From positions 186,001 to 250,000 of the forward strand of contig JAEUJW010000039.1 of NCBI GenBank assembly GCA_016793465.1: 64,000 bases of DNA, given 5' to 3'. The DNA is from Myxococcales bacterium. GTDB taxonomy: Bacteria; Myxococcota; Polyangia; Nannocystales; Nannocystaceae. Below, one piece after another: positions 35,930 through 46,444 of the stretch. Under the pieces are notes generated by a model. That model ran no database searches. It was not told where the DNA came from and was given only the letters and a program-made list of their open reading frames with translations. The position numbers and the translations under genes are program-made. The stretch's first letter is position 1. Each line of letters starts with the position of its first letter.

Positions 35930-38353
35930 CTAGTCGAGCCGCGGGCTGTGGCGCGCGCGCGACGGCCACGGGGCGTCCGGCAGCTCGAGCTCCCAGGCGG
36001 CCTCGACGATGCAGCTGCGCATGGCCGGGGTGGCCCGGTGCTGGGCGACCGCGACGTCGACGATCTCCGCGGCGGTCGTCTCGACGTCGAGGGTGACGAA
36101 CCAGCCCGCGGGCGCGGCGTGCTGCGCGGCGCAGCGGCGGGCCGCGTCGGCGAGCAGGTCGGCGAGCGCCGGCGGGGGCGAGCCGGCACCGCCGCCGCCG
36201 CCAGCGCCGTGTCCGACGAGGCCGATGCCGCCGAGGCCGATGCCCTGCTCGACGTCGCCGAGGCCGTCGACCGCCGGGCGCACGCCGGGCTCGGTCGCCA
36301 GGTACGAGGTCACCGGCGAGACCGCGCGGCCGGCGAACGCGACCTTCAGCATCTCCTCCTGCGAGAGGTCGGTGTGCTCGCCCTCGGAGAACACGAAGGC
36401 CGCGGTCGCGCCGTCGAAGTGCTCGCCGTGCTCGACCACGCGGCGGAACGGGGCCGCCCAGATCTTGCCGCTGAGGACCACGCGGCGGCTCGGATCGGCG
36501 GTCTTGATGAAGGCGCGGTAGCCGGTGCCCTCGCGCAGCGACGCGGGCAGCTCGGCGGCCCCGGCGAGGTCGATGCCGCGGACCTTGAAGTCGTCGACGC
36601 CGATCGGGCGCACGAGGCCGAGCACGTGCGAGGCCAGCGACTTGTCGGCCTCGGGGGCGACCACCTGGAACAGCACGCCGTGGTGGTGGGCGGCGATGGG
36701 GGCGAGCGGGTGGGCGTCGTCGCGGGTGATCGAGGCCTCGTCGCCGAGCTCGGGGATCACCAGGTGGGTGACGGTGCTGTCGCTGCCGGCGAGGGCGCGC
36801 TCGGCCAGCGCGTGGACGAAGCTCGAGCGCAGCTCGGCGTCGGTGATGGCGACGATGCGGGTCGGGCCGCGGCGGGTCTTCAGGAGCTCGACGGCGACCG
36901 CGAGGCCGCGCTCGAGCGCGCTGCCGTTGTGCAGCCTCAGCTTGCCGTCGGCGACGGCGCGGTCGTAGGCGGCGGCCAGCGCGGGCTGGCCGACGAACTC
37001 GCCGAACACGCGGCGGGCGTCGCGGTCGAAGCCGACGAGCTCGACGGCGGCGTCGGGCACGTGGGACATGTACGCGGCGACGATGCGGCGCTGGGTCGCG
37101 ACCTCGTCCTCGCTCAGCGAGCGCGAGGTGTCGAGCACGAACACCACCGAGGCCTTGTGCGGCAGCGGGCGCAGCTGGGGGGCGGCGTCGATCTCGAGGC
37201 GCGAGAAGCCGTGCTGCGCCGAGGCGACCACGCGGCCGAGGCGGGCGTCGAGGGTGTCGATGCGCGGCGGCTCGATCTCGAGGATCGCGTGGTCGCCGGC
37301 GCCGTCGGGGTCGGGGGCGTCGGGGATGAAGCGGGGCACGTCGCCGGCGGCCTGGCGGATGGCGGCGGCGGTCCTGGTCTCGGGCGTGAGCGCGAGGGTC
37401 CAGGCGTCGATGCTGCCGAGGTCGAGGCCGGCGCGGTCGGCGACGACGAGGTGCCAGGCGCCGAGGGCGGACGAGCCGGCCGGCAGCTCGACCGGGAAGC
37501 TGCCGCGGATGTCGTTGTCGGAGCCCTTGCCCTCGGTGACGCGCAGGTGCTCGCCGGCGGGGGTGACGAGGTCGACGGTGAGGTCGCCCGAGAACGTGTG
37601 GTTGATCTCGAGGGTGACCTCGGCGGCGGTGACCCGGTCCTCGCGGGCCACGTCGATCGTGCTGATCGCGTAGCCGGCGCCCGCGTCGGGCTCGCCGTCG
37701 CCGACCCACGCGAGCCGCGGCGCCGGACCGAGGACGATCGGCGCGTCGGGGGCGACGCGCTGGTCGGCCACGCGGATCAGCGTGCGCGCGTCGCCGTGAC
37801 CGGGGATGACCCGAAGGACAGGTTCGGCGAGCGGCAGGCCCGACTCGGGCGGGGCGTAGCGCGGGTAGGACAGCACGTAGCGGCCGTTGCGGTAGCCGAG
37901 CGGGGCGGTGAGCGTGTACTCGACGGTGTTGACGCCGCCGGGCAGGACCGGGAAGACCTGCAGGTGGACCGAGTCCTCCCACACCCACTGCAGCAGCGCG
38001 GGGTCCTTGGGTTCGAACGCGCCGATGCCGGTGAGCTCGCGGTACCTGGCGCGGGCGGCCTCGGCCTCCATGAGCTCGCCGTCGAACCAGCGGTCGCGCG
38101 CGCGGATGCGCAGGCCGGTGACCGCGGCCGCGTGGGCGAGGTCGATGCGCAGCGAGGCCTCCTCGGGGCGGGTGCCGCTGTTGGCGAAGGTCCGCCGGAC
38201 CTTGTAGCGGGCCACTCCGTCGTCGATGCGGACCTCGACGGAGTGCGAGACCTCGACGAGCGGCTGATCGCGGGCGACGCTCAGGCGATCGGCGCGGACG
38301 GGCGCGGGCGCGAGGGTCGCGAGCACGGCGAGGACGGCGGCGGTGCGCTTCAT
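35930..38353 (-). CDS. exported VIT / P-domain / VWA protein
   Basis: The product is 807 residues, ATG 38353, with a signal peptide (KRTAAVLAVLATLAPAPVRA). Residues of about 30-160 are a VIT domain (LMEAEAARARYRELTG is its helix). Residues of about 243-322 match a proprotein-convertase P domain (LEINHTFSGDLTVDLVTPAGE, then GAWHLVVAD). Residues 403-560 are VWA with the MIDAS motif DTSRS at 408-412. A Gly-rich stretch near 715 (GAGGGGGAGS) and a C-terminal domain with two Cys follow. VIT plus VWA occurs in inter-alpha-trypsin-inhibitor-like surface proteins; the P domain between them is unusual. It is likely a surface adhesin or matrix protein. Confidence 0.85.
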   Translation of the reverse strand: MKRTAAVLAVLATLAPAPVRADRLSVARDQPLVEVSHSVEVRIDDGVARYKVRRTFANSGTRPEEASLRIDLAHAAAVTGLRIRARDRWFDGELMEAEAARARYRELTGIGAFEPKDPALLQWVWEDSVHLQVFPVLPGGVNTVEYTLTAPLGYRNGRYVLSYPRYAPPESGLPLAEPVLRVIPGHGDARTLIRVADQRVAPDAPIVLGPAPRLAWVGDGEPDAGAGYAISTIDVAREDRVTAAEVTLEINHTFSGDLTVDLVTPAGEHLRVTEGKGSDNDIRGSFPVELPAGSSALGAWHLVVADRAGLDLGSIDAWTLALTPETRTAAAIRQAAGDVPRFIPDAPDPDGAGDHAILEIEPPRIDTLDARLGRVVASAQHGFSRLEIDAAPQLRPLPHKASVVFVLDTSRSLSEDEVATQRRIVAAYMSHVPDAAVELVGFDRDARRVFGEFVGQPALAAAYDRAVADGKLRLHNGSALERGLAVAVELLKTRRGPTRIVAITDAELRSSFVHALAERALAGSDSTVTHLVIPELGDEASITRDDAHPLAPIAAHHHGVLFQVVAPEADKSLASHVLGLVRPIGVDDFKVRGIDLAGAAELPASLREGTGYRAFIKTADPSRRVVLSGKIWAAPFRRVVEHGEHFDGATAAFVFSEGEHTDLSQEEMLKVAFAGRAVSPVTSYLATEPGVRPAVDGLGDVEQGIGLGGIGLVGHGAGGGGGAGSPPPALADLLADAARRCAAQHAAPAGWFVTLDVETTAAEIVDVAVAQHRATPAMRSCIVEAAWELELPDAPWPSRARHSPRLD

Positions 38354-38573
38354 GGGCCGGCAAGACAACCGCGGCGCGGCCGGGTTCCCGCGAGCTTCAA
38401 TTGTTCGTCACGCGCGGCGCCGCGGAACATCCGCGGGCGCCGAGGCGTACGGCGATCTGGTTGCGAGCGGCGGCGTAGAGCGAGCCGGTCCGCTGCGGGG
38501 CGTGGAACGACGATGACCGGTCGAGTGGGCCGGTCACGGGATGCCGCGGCGATCGAGGACCGCGGACCGGAGG

Positions 38574-39974
38574 TCAGCCGCGCCGCGTGAGGCGGACCGG
38601 CAGGCCGTCCTCCGGGCCGACGGTGATGCCGCGCTGGACCGCCCGCACGGTCACGCCGGGGGCCACGGACACGTCGAACAGGGTGAACAGGCGGGCCAGC
38701 ACCACGCGCATCTCGTGCTCGGCGAACGCGGCTCCGAGGCAGCGCCAGGCCCCTCCGCCGAACGGGAAGAACTGCCAGGGCGGCGGGCGCTTCTCGAGCA
38801 TGCGCTCGGGCTTGAACTTGTCGGGCTCGGGGTAGAGGTTCGGGTTGCGCTGCAGCAGGTAGATGCTGGCCATCACGATCTCGCCGGGCTGCAGGTCCTT
38901 GCCGGCGATGCGCATCGGCACGCGCAGCTTGCGGGACACGCCGATGGCGATCGGGTTGAGGCGCATCGACTCCTGGATGGCGGCGCCGAGGTAGTTGAGG
39001 TCGCGGACGCGGGCCGGGTCGAAGCGGTCGCCCATCACGGTCTGCAGCTCCTCGCGCACGCGGGCCAGGCTCGCGGGGTTGCTGATGAGGCAGTGCACCG
39101 CCCAGCACAGCGACATCGAGGTGGTCTCGTAGCCGCCGATGAGCAGCATGAGAAGCTGCTCGACCAGCTCCTCGCGGGACATCGGGGTCCCGTCCTCGAA
39201 GCGGATCTGCAGCAGCATGGCGAGCACGTCGTGGCGGGTCTCGGGGCCCTGGGCGACGCAGCGGTCGATCTCCGCCTCGAGCAGGGCGTGGATGCGGCCG
39301 AGGCGGTCGGCGATGCCGAGCAGCGGCCAGCGCGAGGGGGTGAACCCGGCGTCGAGGTCGCTGGCGCGGGCCGAGCGGCTGCGCTCGACCATCCACTGCT
39401 GGGCGCGCGCCGGCTTCATCAGCACGCCGAACGCGAGGGCCGTCGGGCTGAAGATCTGCTTCAGGTACTCGATGGTCAGCACGCGCAGCTCCTCGAAGCG
39501 CGGGCCCTCGGCCACGCCGAAGATGCAGCGCATGATGACCCGCATGGTGATGTCCTGCATCGAGTCGAGCAGCGAGAGCGTGCGCCCGGGCTCCTGGCGG
39601 GCGAGCACGCGGTCGGTGATCTCGAGCATGGCCGGGCCGAACGCCCGCACGCTCTCGGCGTTGAAGCCGGGGTTCATCAGCTTGCGGCGGGCGCGGTGGG
39701 GCTCGCCGTCGTGGAGGATCAGCGCGCGCGGGCCGACGAACAGCTCGACCCCGCCGGCGAAGCGCTCGAACTGATCGTAGGAGCCGGTCAGCACCTGCTT
39801 GACGCCGTCGGGGTCGGCGCACACGTAGACCGTGGGCATGGCCGCGAGGCGGTACAGGCACATGTCGCCGTGCTCGCGGTACAGGCGCTCCATCAGGCCG
39901 TACGGGTTGCGTCCGGTCTCCATCAGGTTGGCCACGGGTTCGGACAGGCGGGCCACGGTGTCGGTGAACAACAT
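38574..39974 (-). CDS. cytochrome P450
   Basis: The product is 466 residues. ATG 39974 is supported by TACACT (39982-39987, minus strand) 7 nt upstream. The I-helix has GGYETTS, the K-helix ESMR (ExxR), and the haem loop FFPFGGGAWRCLGAA (Phe-x2-Gly-x3-Cys-x-Gly). It is a monooxygenase using external reductase and ferredoxin; substrate unknown. No redox partner and no biosynthetic genes are beside it. The overall pattern fits CYP110/CYP4-like bacterial P450s, but the subfamily cannot be given. Confidence 0.93.
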   Translation of the reverse strand: MLFTDTVARLSEPVANLMETGRNPYGLMERLYREHGDMCLYRLAAMPTVYVCADPDGVKQVLTGSYDQFERFAGGVELFVGPRALILHDGEPHRARRKLMNPGFNAESVRAFGPAMLEITDRVLARQEPGRTLSLLDSMQDITMRVIMRCIFGVAEGPRFEELRVLTIEYLKQIFSPTALAFGVLMKPARAQQWMVERSRSARASDLDAGFTPSRWPLLGIADRLGRIHALLEAEIDRCVAQGPETRHDVLAMLLQIRFEDGTPMSREELVEQLLMLLIGGYETTSMSLCWAVHCLISNPASLARVREELQTVMGDRFDPARVRDLNYLGAAIQESMRLNPIAIGVSRKLRVPMRIAGKDLQPGEIVMASIYLLQRNPNLYPEPDKFKPERMLEKRPPPWQFFPFGGGAWRCLGAAFAEHEMRVVLARLFTLFDVSVAPGVTVRAVQRGITVGPEDGLPVRLTRRG

Positions 39975-39981
39975 CGCGGCC

Positions 39982-39987
39982 AGTGTA
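39982..39987 (-). promoter_or_regulatory. TACACT -10-like element 7 nt before the P450 start
   Basis: On the minus strand GTACACT is followed by ggccgcg and ATG. The 7-nt spacer equals that at the aminotransferase/acyltransferase pair and at DUF6178. Confidence 0.45.
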
Positions 39988-40040
39988 CGGGGAGGTCGCG
40001 AGCGAGGGTGTGCGACGAGCGTGTGGATCCGCCGGGCGGT

Positions 40041-40062
40041 CACCTGTCCTGGCGGACAGGTG
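40041..40062. repeat. perfect copy of the dispersed CTGTCC-N4-GGACAG palindrome
   Basis: It has arms of 9 bp (cacctgtcc / ggacaggtg) with a 4-nt centre, tggc. It is the longest perfect copy in the window, located in the gap between the P450 gene and tRNA terminator. Confidence 0.9.
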
Positions 40063-40132
40063 GCGCGGCCGTCACCGACGTCAGGTGGGCCCGCCGAACG
40101 TTTGGGGGGAGCGCGTCCGATGCCGGTCGCGA

Positions 40133-40182
40133 AAAGACGCTCGCCCGAACGTTCCGACCGACGAGGGACGTTCAGGCGAGCG
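40133..40182 (-). terminator. intrinsic terminator downstream of the tRNA
   Basis: Arms 40138-40152 and 40168-40182 pair over 15 bp with one mismatch, extended by three more pairs. Read on the minus strand, the stem is followed by TCTTTTC. A second GC hairpin (40189-40207, gcggcccc/ggggccgc) lies between it and the tRNA. Confidence 0.7.
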
Positions 40183-40216
40183 AGGACAGCGGCCCCGGAG
40201 GGGCCGCCGAAGTTTG

Positions 40217-40290
<74 letters not shown>

Positions 40291-40301
40291 GGGGAGGCAG
40301 T

Positions 40302-40330
40302 GGGTAACGCAAGCCGAGGGTCGTCGTCAA
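40302..40330 (-). promoter_or_regulatory. sigma70-like promoter of the tRNA gene
   Basis: On the minus strand TTGACG (40330-40325) and TTACCC (40307-40302) are separated by 17 nt. The predicted start lies about 5 nt before the mature tRNA. It is the clearest two-box promoter in the window. Confidence 0.55.
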
Positions 40331-40465
40331 TACCCCGCGGCGCGGCGCGAGGGCCGGCAGTCGTGACATAGGCCGCGGGCCTTCGGACGACCACGGGCGA
40401 TGCGTGAGACACCGCAGGTCCGGGGCGGCCGGGCTTGTGCGGGCGCTCCTCTCCAGGTCCGGGCG

Positions 40466-40480
40466 GGCCGTGTTACGGCC
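40466..40480. promoter_or_regulatory. inverted repeat just before the thiolase start
   Basis: ggccgt-gtt-acggcc is a perfect 6-bp inverted repeat ending 6 nt before the ATG at 40487. It could be an operator for the fatty-acid cluster or a hairpin over the ribosome site. Position only; low confidence. Confidence 0.25.
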
Positions 40481-40486
40481 GATCCC

Positions 40487-41665
40487 ATGACTCGTGAAGT
40501 CGTCATCGCCAGCGCCGCTCGCACCCCGATCGGCGCGTTTCAGGGGGCCCTCGCGTCGCTGACGGCGCCGCAGCTCGGCACGATCGCCATCCAGGCGGCG
40601 CTCGCCCGGGCCGGGGTGGAGGGCAAGGACCTCGACGAGGTGCTCATGGGCTGCGTGCTGCCGGCGGGGCAGGGCCAGGCGCCGGCGCGGCAGGCCAGCC
40701 GCGGGGCTGGCGTGCCGGACGGCGTCGGCTGCGTGACGATCAACAAGGTGTGCGGCTCGGGCCTGAAGGCGGTCATGCTCGCGGCCCAGGCGATCCGCGC
40801 GGGCGACGCGGAGATCGTGCTGGCGGGGGGCATGGAGAGCATGTCGAACGTGCCGTATCTGCTGCCGCAGGCCCGCGGCGGCTACCGCCTCGGCAACGGC
40901 ACGCTGGTCGACGGGCTGGTCCACGACGGCCTGTGGGACCCCTACAAGAACTTCCACATGGGCAACGCCGGCGAGCTGTGCGCGCGCGAGTGCCAGATCC
41001 CGCGCGACCGCCAGGACGGGTACGCGGCCGACAGCTACCGGCGGGCGCTGGCGGCGGTCAAGGAGGGCAAGTTCCGCGACGAGATCGTCCCGGTCGAGGT
41101 GCCGTCGCGCAAGGGCCCGCCGACGGTGGTGGCCGACGACGAGCAGCCGTTCAAGGGCGACGTCGACAAGCTGGCCGCGCTGCGCCCGGCCTTCGACAAG
41201 GCCGGCACGATCACCGCGGGCAACGCCTCGACGCTCAACGACGGGGCGGCGGCGCTGGTGGTCATGAGCGGCGACGAGGCCAGGCGCCGCGGGATCACGC
41301 CGCTGGCGACCATCCGCGGCCAGGCCGGGCACGCGCAGGCGCCGGAGTGGTTCACCACGGCGCCGGCCGGGGCGATCGCCAGCCTGCTGGCGAAGACCGG
41401 CACCAAGGTCGAGGACATCGACCTGTGGGAGATCAACGAGGCCTTCGCGGTGGTCGCGCTCGTCAACGGCGACAAGCTGGGGATCCCGCACGACCGCCTC
41501 AACGTGCGCGGCGGGGCGATCGCGCTCGGCCACCCGATCGGCTGCAGCGGCGCGCGCGTGCTGGTCACGCTGCTGTACGCCATGCGGCAGGACGACAAGC
41601 GCCGCGGGGTCGCTTCGCTGTGCATCGGCGGCGGCGAGGCGGTGGCGATGCTGGTCGAGCGCTAG
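40487..41665 (+). CDS. acetyl-CoA C-acetyltransferase (thiolase)
   Basis: The product is 392 residues, ATG 40487. Thiolase joins two acetyl-CoA or cleaves 3-ketoacyl-CoA. The acylated Cys is C89 in NKVCGSG, the catalytic His in NVRGGAIALGHPIGCSG and the second Cys in LCIGGG, all at the expected places. The length and QASRGAGVP segment match biosynthetic thiolases (AtoB/PhaA type) rather than the long FadA type. It is the first gene of a five-enzyme series, with 46 bp to the next. Confidence 0.94.
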   Translation: MTREVVIASAARTPIGAFQGALASLTAPQLGTIAIQAALARAGVEGKDLDEVLMGCVLPAGQGQAPARQASRGAGVPDGVGCVTINKVCGSGLKAVMLAAQAIRAGDAEIVLAGGMESMSNVPYLLPQARGGYRLGNGTLVDGLVHDGLWDPYKNFHMGNAGELCARECQIPRDRQDGYAADSYRRALAAVKEGKFRDEIVPVEVPSRKGPPTVVADDEQPFKGDVDKLAALRPAFDKAGTITAGNASTLNDGAAALVVMSGDEARRRGITPLATIRGQAGHAQAPEWFTTAPAGAIASLLAKTGTKVEDIDLWEINEAFAVVALVNGDKLGIPHDRLNVRGGAIALGHPIGCSGARVLVTLLYAMRQDDKRRGVASLCIGGGEAVAMLVER

Positions 41666-41711
41666 ACGGCGCCGATCCTCTCTCGAGCGGTGTGAACCAG
41701 GAGAACGCGAC

Positions 41712-42605
41712 ATGACCGAAGCTTCCATCGATGCAGCGACGATCCTCGGCGGGATCAAGACCGTGGGTGTGCTGGGCGCCGGCCAGATGGGCGCGGGGAT
41801 CGCCCAGGTGGCCGCGCAGAACGGCTACGACGTGCTGCTGGCCGACGTCTCGCAGCAGCGGGCCGACGCCGGCAAGGCCGGCATCGTCAAGCAGCTCGGC
41901 CGGCTGGTCGAGAAGGGCAAGCTGGCGGCCGACGAGCGCGACAAGGTCGCCGGGCGCATCACGCCGGTGGTCGGGGCCGCGGGCCTGTCGCCCGCCGACT
42001 TCCTGGTCGAGGCCGCCACCGAGAACATCGACCTGAAGAAGAAGCTGTTCGCCGAGCTCGACCAGGCGGCGCGGCCCGGGGTGATCCTGGCCAGCAACAC
42101 CAGCTCGATCAGCATCACCATGCTGGCGGCGGTCACCAGCCGGCCCGACCACGTGGTCGGCATGCACTTCATGAACCCGGTGCCGCTGATGAAGCTCGTC
42201 GAGATCATCCGCGGGCTGCAGACCCACGACGCGGTCTACGAGGCGACGGTCGCGCTGGCCCGCAAGCTCGGCAAGACCACGATCACGAGCAAGGACTGCC
42301 CGGGCTTCCTGGTCAACCGCATCCTCATCCCGCTGATCAACGAGGCGGGCTTCGCCCTGCAGGAGGGGCTCGGCACCGCCGAGGACATCGACACCGGCGC
42401 CAAGCTCGGCCTAAACCACCCGATGGGGCCGCTCGAGCTCGCCGACCTGATCGGCCTCGACACCTGCCTCGCCATCGCCGACGTCTTGCACCGCGAGCTC
42501 GGCGACGACAAGTACCGCGCGCCCAACATCCTGCGCATGCACGTGGCGGCGGGCTGGCACGGGCGCAAGACCGGGCGCGGCTTCTACAACTACGCGGGGA
42601 AGTGA
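41712..42605 (+). CDS. hbd: 3-hydroxyacyl-CoA (3-hydroxybutyryl-CoA) dehydrogenase
   Basis: The product is 297 residues. It oxidises 3-hydroxyacyl-CoA with NAD(P), or the reverse. Rossmann motif GAGQMGAGIAQVAAQ is near residue 22; ASNTSSISI, GMHFMNPVPLMKLVEII with the catalytic His, and GFLVNRILIPLINEA follow. It is a stand-alone enzyme, not fused to a hydratase. It is separated by 1 bp from the crotonase gene, so they are co-translated. Confidence 0.93.
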   Translation: MTEASIDAATILGGIKTVGVLGAGQMGAGIAQVAAQNGYDVLLADVSQQRADAGKAGIVKQLGRLVEKGKLAADERDKVAGRITPVVGAAGLSPADFLVEAATENIDLKKKLFAELDQAARPGVILASNTSSISITMLAAVTSRPDHVVGMHFMNPVPLMKLVEIIRGLQTHDAVYEATVALARKLGKTTITSKDCPGFLVNRILIPLINEAGFALQEGLGTAEDIDTGAKLGLNHPMGPLELADLIGLDTCLAIADVLHRELGDDKYRAPNILRMHVAAGWHGRKTGRGFYNYAGK

Positions 42606-42606
42606 C

Positions 42607-43416
42607 ATGACCACGTTCGAGACGCTGCAAGTCGAGGACCGCGGGGCGGTCCGCGTGATCACCCTCAACCGACCGGCGGTGCTCAACGCGCTGAGCGGCG
42701 CGGTGGTCGCCGAGCTCGGCGACGCGGCCCGCCTGACCCGCGCCGACGCGCACGCCGGCAAGGTCCGCGGGCTGGTGCTGACCGGCGCGGGCAAGGCGTT
42801 CGTGGCCGGGGCCGACATCGCGGCGATGGCCGAGATGACCGAGCACGAGGCCCGCGAGTTCGCCCGCCAGGGCCACGCGATGGGCGACGCGCTGGCGGCC
42901 CTGCCGATCCCGGTGATCGCGGCGGTCAACGGCTTCGCGCTCGGCGGCGGCTGCGAGCTGGCGCTGGCCTGCGACTTCATCTACGCGGCCGAGTCGGCGC
43001 GCTTCGGCCAGCCGGAGGTCAAGCTCGGGGTCATCCCCGGCTTCGGCGGGACCCAGCGCATGCTGCGGCGGGTCGGCATGGGCCGGGCGCTCGAGCTGTG
43101 CATGAGCGGGGCGATGATCGACGCCGCCGAGGCGCTGCGCATCGGCCTCGTCAACCGCGTGGTGCCCGGCGATCAGCTGCTGGCGACGGCGATCGCGACC
43201 TGCGAGACGATCGCCCAGATGGGCCCGCAGGCGGTGGCGACGGTCAAGGCGGTGCTGCACCGCGGGGCCGACCTGCCGCTGTCCGAGGCGATGGCCCTCG
43301 AGATCGACGCGTTCGCTCGCCTGTTCACCACCGCCGATCAGCGCGAGGGCATGAGCGCGTTCCTCGGCAAGCGCCGCGCGGACTTCACCGGCACGCCGGG
43401 CGAGGCCCAGTCGTAA
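42607..43416 (+). CDS. crt: enoyl-CoA hydratase (crotonase)
   Basis: The product is 269 residues. The crotonase oxyanion motif AGADIAAM (near 60) and GGGCELALACDF plus FGQPEVKLGVIPGFGGTQ are present, including both catalytic Glu (in GGCE and QPEV). It hydrates 2-enoyl-CoA, between the dehydrogenases and the hydroxyacyl-CoA step. The next gene starts 27 bp later with a GAGAGAGGGAGAGA ribosome site. Confidence 0.93.
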   Translation: MTTFETLQVEDRGAVRVITLNRPAVLNALSGAVVAELGDAARLTRADAHAGKVRGLVLTGAGKAFVAGADIAAMAEMTEHEAREFARQGHAMGDALAALPIPVIAAVNGFALGGGCELALACDFIYAAESARFGQPEVKLGVIPGFGGTQRMLRRVGMGRALELCMSGAMIDAAEALRIGLVNRVVPGDQLLATAIATCETIAQMGPQAVATVKAVLHRGADLPLSEAMALEIDAFARLFTTADQREGMSAFLGKRRADFTGTPGEAQS

Positions 43417-43443
43417 CCACGAGCACGAGAGAGGGAGAGAGCC

Positions 43444-44592
<1,149 letters not shown>

Positions 44593-44642
44593 CCCGGTTC
44601 GTGTAAGATCCGCCGCAATCCGCCCGTTTTCCAGGGAACACC

Positions 44643-45185
44643 ATGCACCACCACACCATCGTCCTCACGACCCTGGCCGCCAGCCTGGCCCTCGCGTCCG
44701 GCTGCGCGCGCCGTCAGCTCGACAAGATGAACAACGGCGAGGAGGACCTGTACTCCAAGTACCAGGGCGACGAATACGACAAGGACATGGTGACCCACAA
44801 GGAGTCGCAGGAGTACGACGACCAGGGCAAGGGCGTGTCGCCCAAGGTCCTGAAGTCGATCCAGGACACCGTGGAGAACGTGTACGAGCGTGACTTCGGC
44901 CGCTGCCTGCAGAAGGACATGGAGGCCTATGAGAACCGCTGGATCGCCGGCACCTTCTCGGTCGAGTTCACGATCAGCACGGCGGGGCAGGTCACCCAGG
45001 CCCGCATCACCCAGTCGGACATCTTCGAGCGCAAGCCGCCGAAGGGCAAGAAGGAGAACCAGAAGCGCGAGGCCAAGCTGTTCCAGCCGTGCGTCGAGGA
45101 GTCGGCCGCCAAGTGGGAGTTCGACCCGCCGCCCGAGGTCGAGTACGTGTACACGTACTCCGGCAAGGTCGGCGAGAGCTTCTGA
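44643..45185 (+). CDS. lipoprotein with an AgmX/PglI-like C-terminal domain
   Basis: The product is 180 residues, ATG 44643, with TAAGAT (44604-44609) about 33 nt upstream. The lipobox is ASGC after a short signal. The mature N-terminus is acidic. The C-terminal 100 residues have VENVYERDFGRCLQKDM, then WIAGTFSVEFTISTAGQVTQARI and FQPCVEESAAKWEFDPP, resembling the TonB-like AgmX/PglI domain of myxobacterial gliding and surface proteins. It lies between two acyl-CoA dehydrogenase genes but is unlikely to be part of that pathway. Confidence 0.72.
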   Translation: MHHHTIVLTTLAASLALASGCARRQLDKMNNGEEDLYSKYQGDEYDKDMVTHKESQEYDDQGKGVSPKVLKSIQDTVENVYERDFGRCLQKDMEAYENRWIAGTFSVEFTISTAGQVTQARITQSDIFERKPPKGKKENQKREAKLFQPCVEESAAKWEFDPPPEVEYVYTYSGKVGESF

Positions 45186-45229
45186 GCCGGCTCGCGGCTG
45201 GCGGCGTTTGCATCGCGGAGTGAGGTGAC

Positions 45230-46387
45230 GTGTTCGACCTGTCGCTGAGCGAGTCGCAGGAGATGATCGTCGAGTCGGCGCGCCAGTTCGCGGCGCGCGT
45301 GCTGGCCCCGCGGGCGGCCGGGCTCGACCGCGAGGGCGGGTTCCCGCGCGAGAGCCTGCGCGAGGCGGCCGAGCTCGGGCTGCTCGGCATCAACGTGCCG
45401 GAGGCGCTCGGCGGCGTCGAGGCCGGGGCCGTGGCCTACGCGCTGGCGGTGATCGAGCTCGGCCGGGTGTGCGCGAGCACGACGGTGGCGATGACGGTGT
45501 CCAACATGGTCGCCGAGGTCGTGACGAAGTTCGGCACGCCGGCCCAGCGCGAGCAGCACGTGCCGCGCCTGTGCAGCGGCGAGTACGCGGTCGGCGGGTT
45601 CGCGCTGTCGGAGGCCGGGGCGGGCAGCGACCCCGCCGGCATGCGCACGCGGGCGCGGCGGACCGACCGCGGCTGGCTGCTGTCGGGCCAGAAGCTGTGG
45701 ATCACCAGCGGCACCGACGCGGGGCTGTTCGTGGTGTGGGCGCGGACCAACGACAACCCGGGCTCGGGCGGCATCTCGGCGTTCCTCGTGCGGGGCGACG
45801 CGCCGGGGCTGGTGCGCGGCAAGCCCGAGCACAAGATGGGCCAGCACGGCAGCACGACCACGCCGCTCGACTTCAACGACGTCGAGCTCGACGACGACGC
45901 GCTGCTCGGCGACGAGGGCAAGGGCTTCCGCGTGGCGATGATGGCGCTCGACGGCGGGCGCATCGGCATCGCCGCGCTGGCGCTCGGCTGCGGGCTGGCG
46001 GCGACCGACTACGCCGCCGGCTACGCCCAGGAGCGGCGCCAGTTCGGCCAGCCGATCGCGGGCTTCCAGGCGATCCAGTGGATGCTCGCCGACTCGGCGA
46101 CCGAGCTCGACGCGGCCCGCCTGCTGGTGCTGCGCGCCGCCTGGCTGAAGGAGCAGGGCCGCGGGTTCACCACCGAGGCGTCGATGGCCAAGCTGATGGC
46201 CAGCGAGCGGGCCTACGCGGCCTGCGACCGGGCGATCCAGGTGCTCGGCGGCTACGGCTACTCGCAGGAGTTCCCGGTCGAGCGCTACCTCCGCGACGTG
46301 CGGGTGACCCGCATCTTCGAGGGGACCAGCGAGATCCAGCGCATCGTGCTGAGCCGCGAGGTGATGCGCCGCTTCGCCGGCGGGTAA
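45230..46387 (+). CDS. acyl-CoA dehydrogenase, second copy
   Basis: The product is 385 residues from GTG 45230. Motif LSEAGAGSDPAG near 125 and the catalytic Glu in RIFEGTSEIQR match the first enzyme, with which it shares its whole layout. Divergence between them suggests different chain-length or branched-chain preference. It is separated from the first copy by the AgmX-like lipoprotein, 44 bp after it. Confidence 0.93.
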   Translation: MFDLSLSESQEMIVESARQFAARVLAPRAAGLDREGGFPRESLREAAELGLLGINVPEALGGVEAGAVAYALAVIELGRVCASTTVAMTVSNMVAEVVTKFGTPAQREQHVPRLCSGEYAVGGFALSEAGAGSDPAGMRTRARRTDRGWLLSGQKLWITSGTDAGLFVVWARTNDNPGSGGISAFLVRGDAPGLVRGKPEHKMGQHGSTTTPLDFNDVELDDDALLGDEGKGFRVAMMALDGGRIGIAALALGCGLAATDYAAGYAQERRQFGQPIAGFQAIQWMLADSATELDAARLLVLRAAWLKEQGRGFTTEASMAKLMASERAYAACDRAIQVLGGYGYSQEFPVERYLRDVRVTRIFEGTSEIQRIVLSREVMRRFAGG

Positions 46388-46444
46388 GTCTTCCCGGCCC
46401 GTCGGGCCCGATTCCGCTATCTTTCGTCCACGGAGACCACGGTC

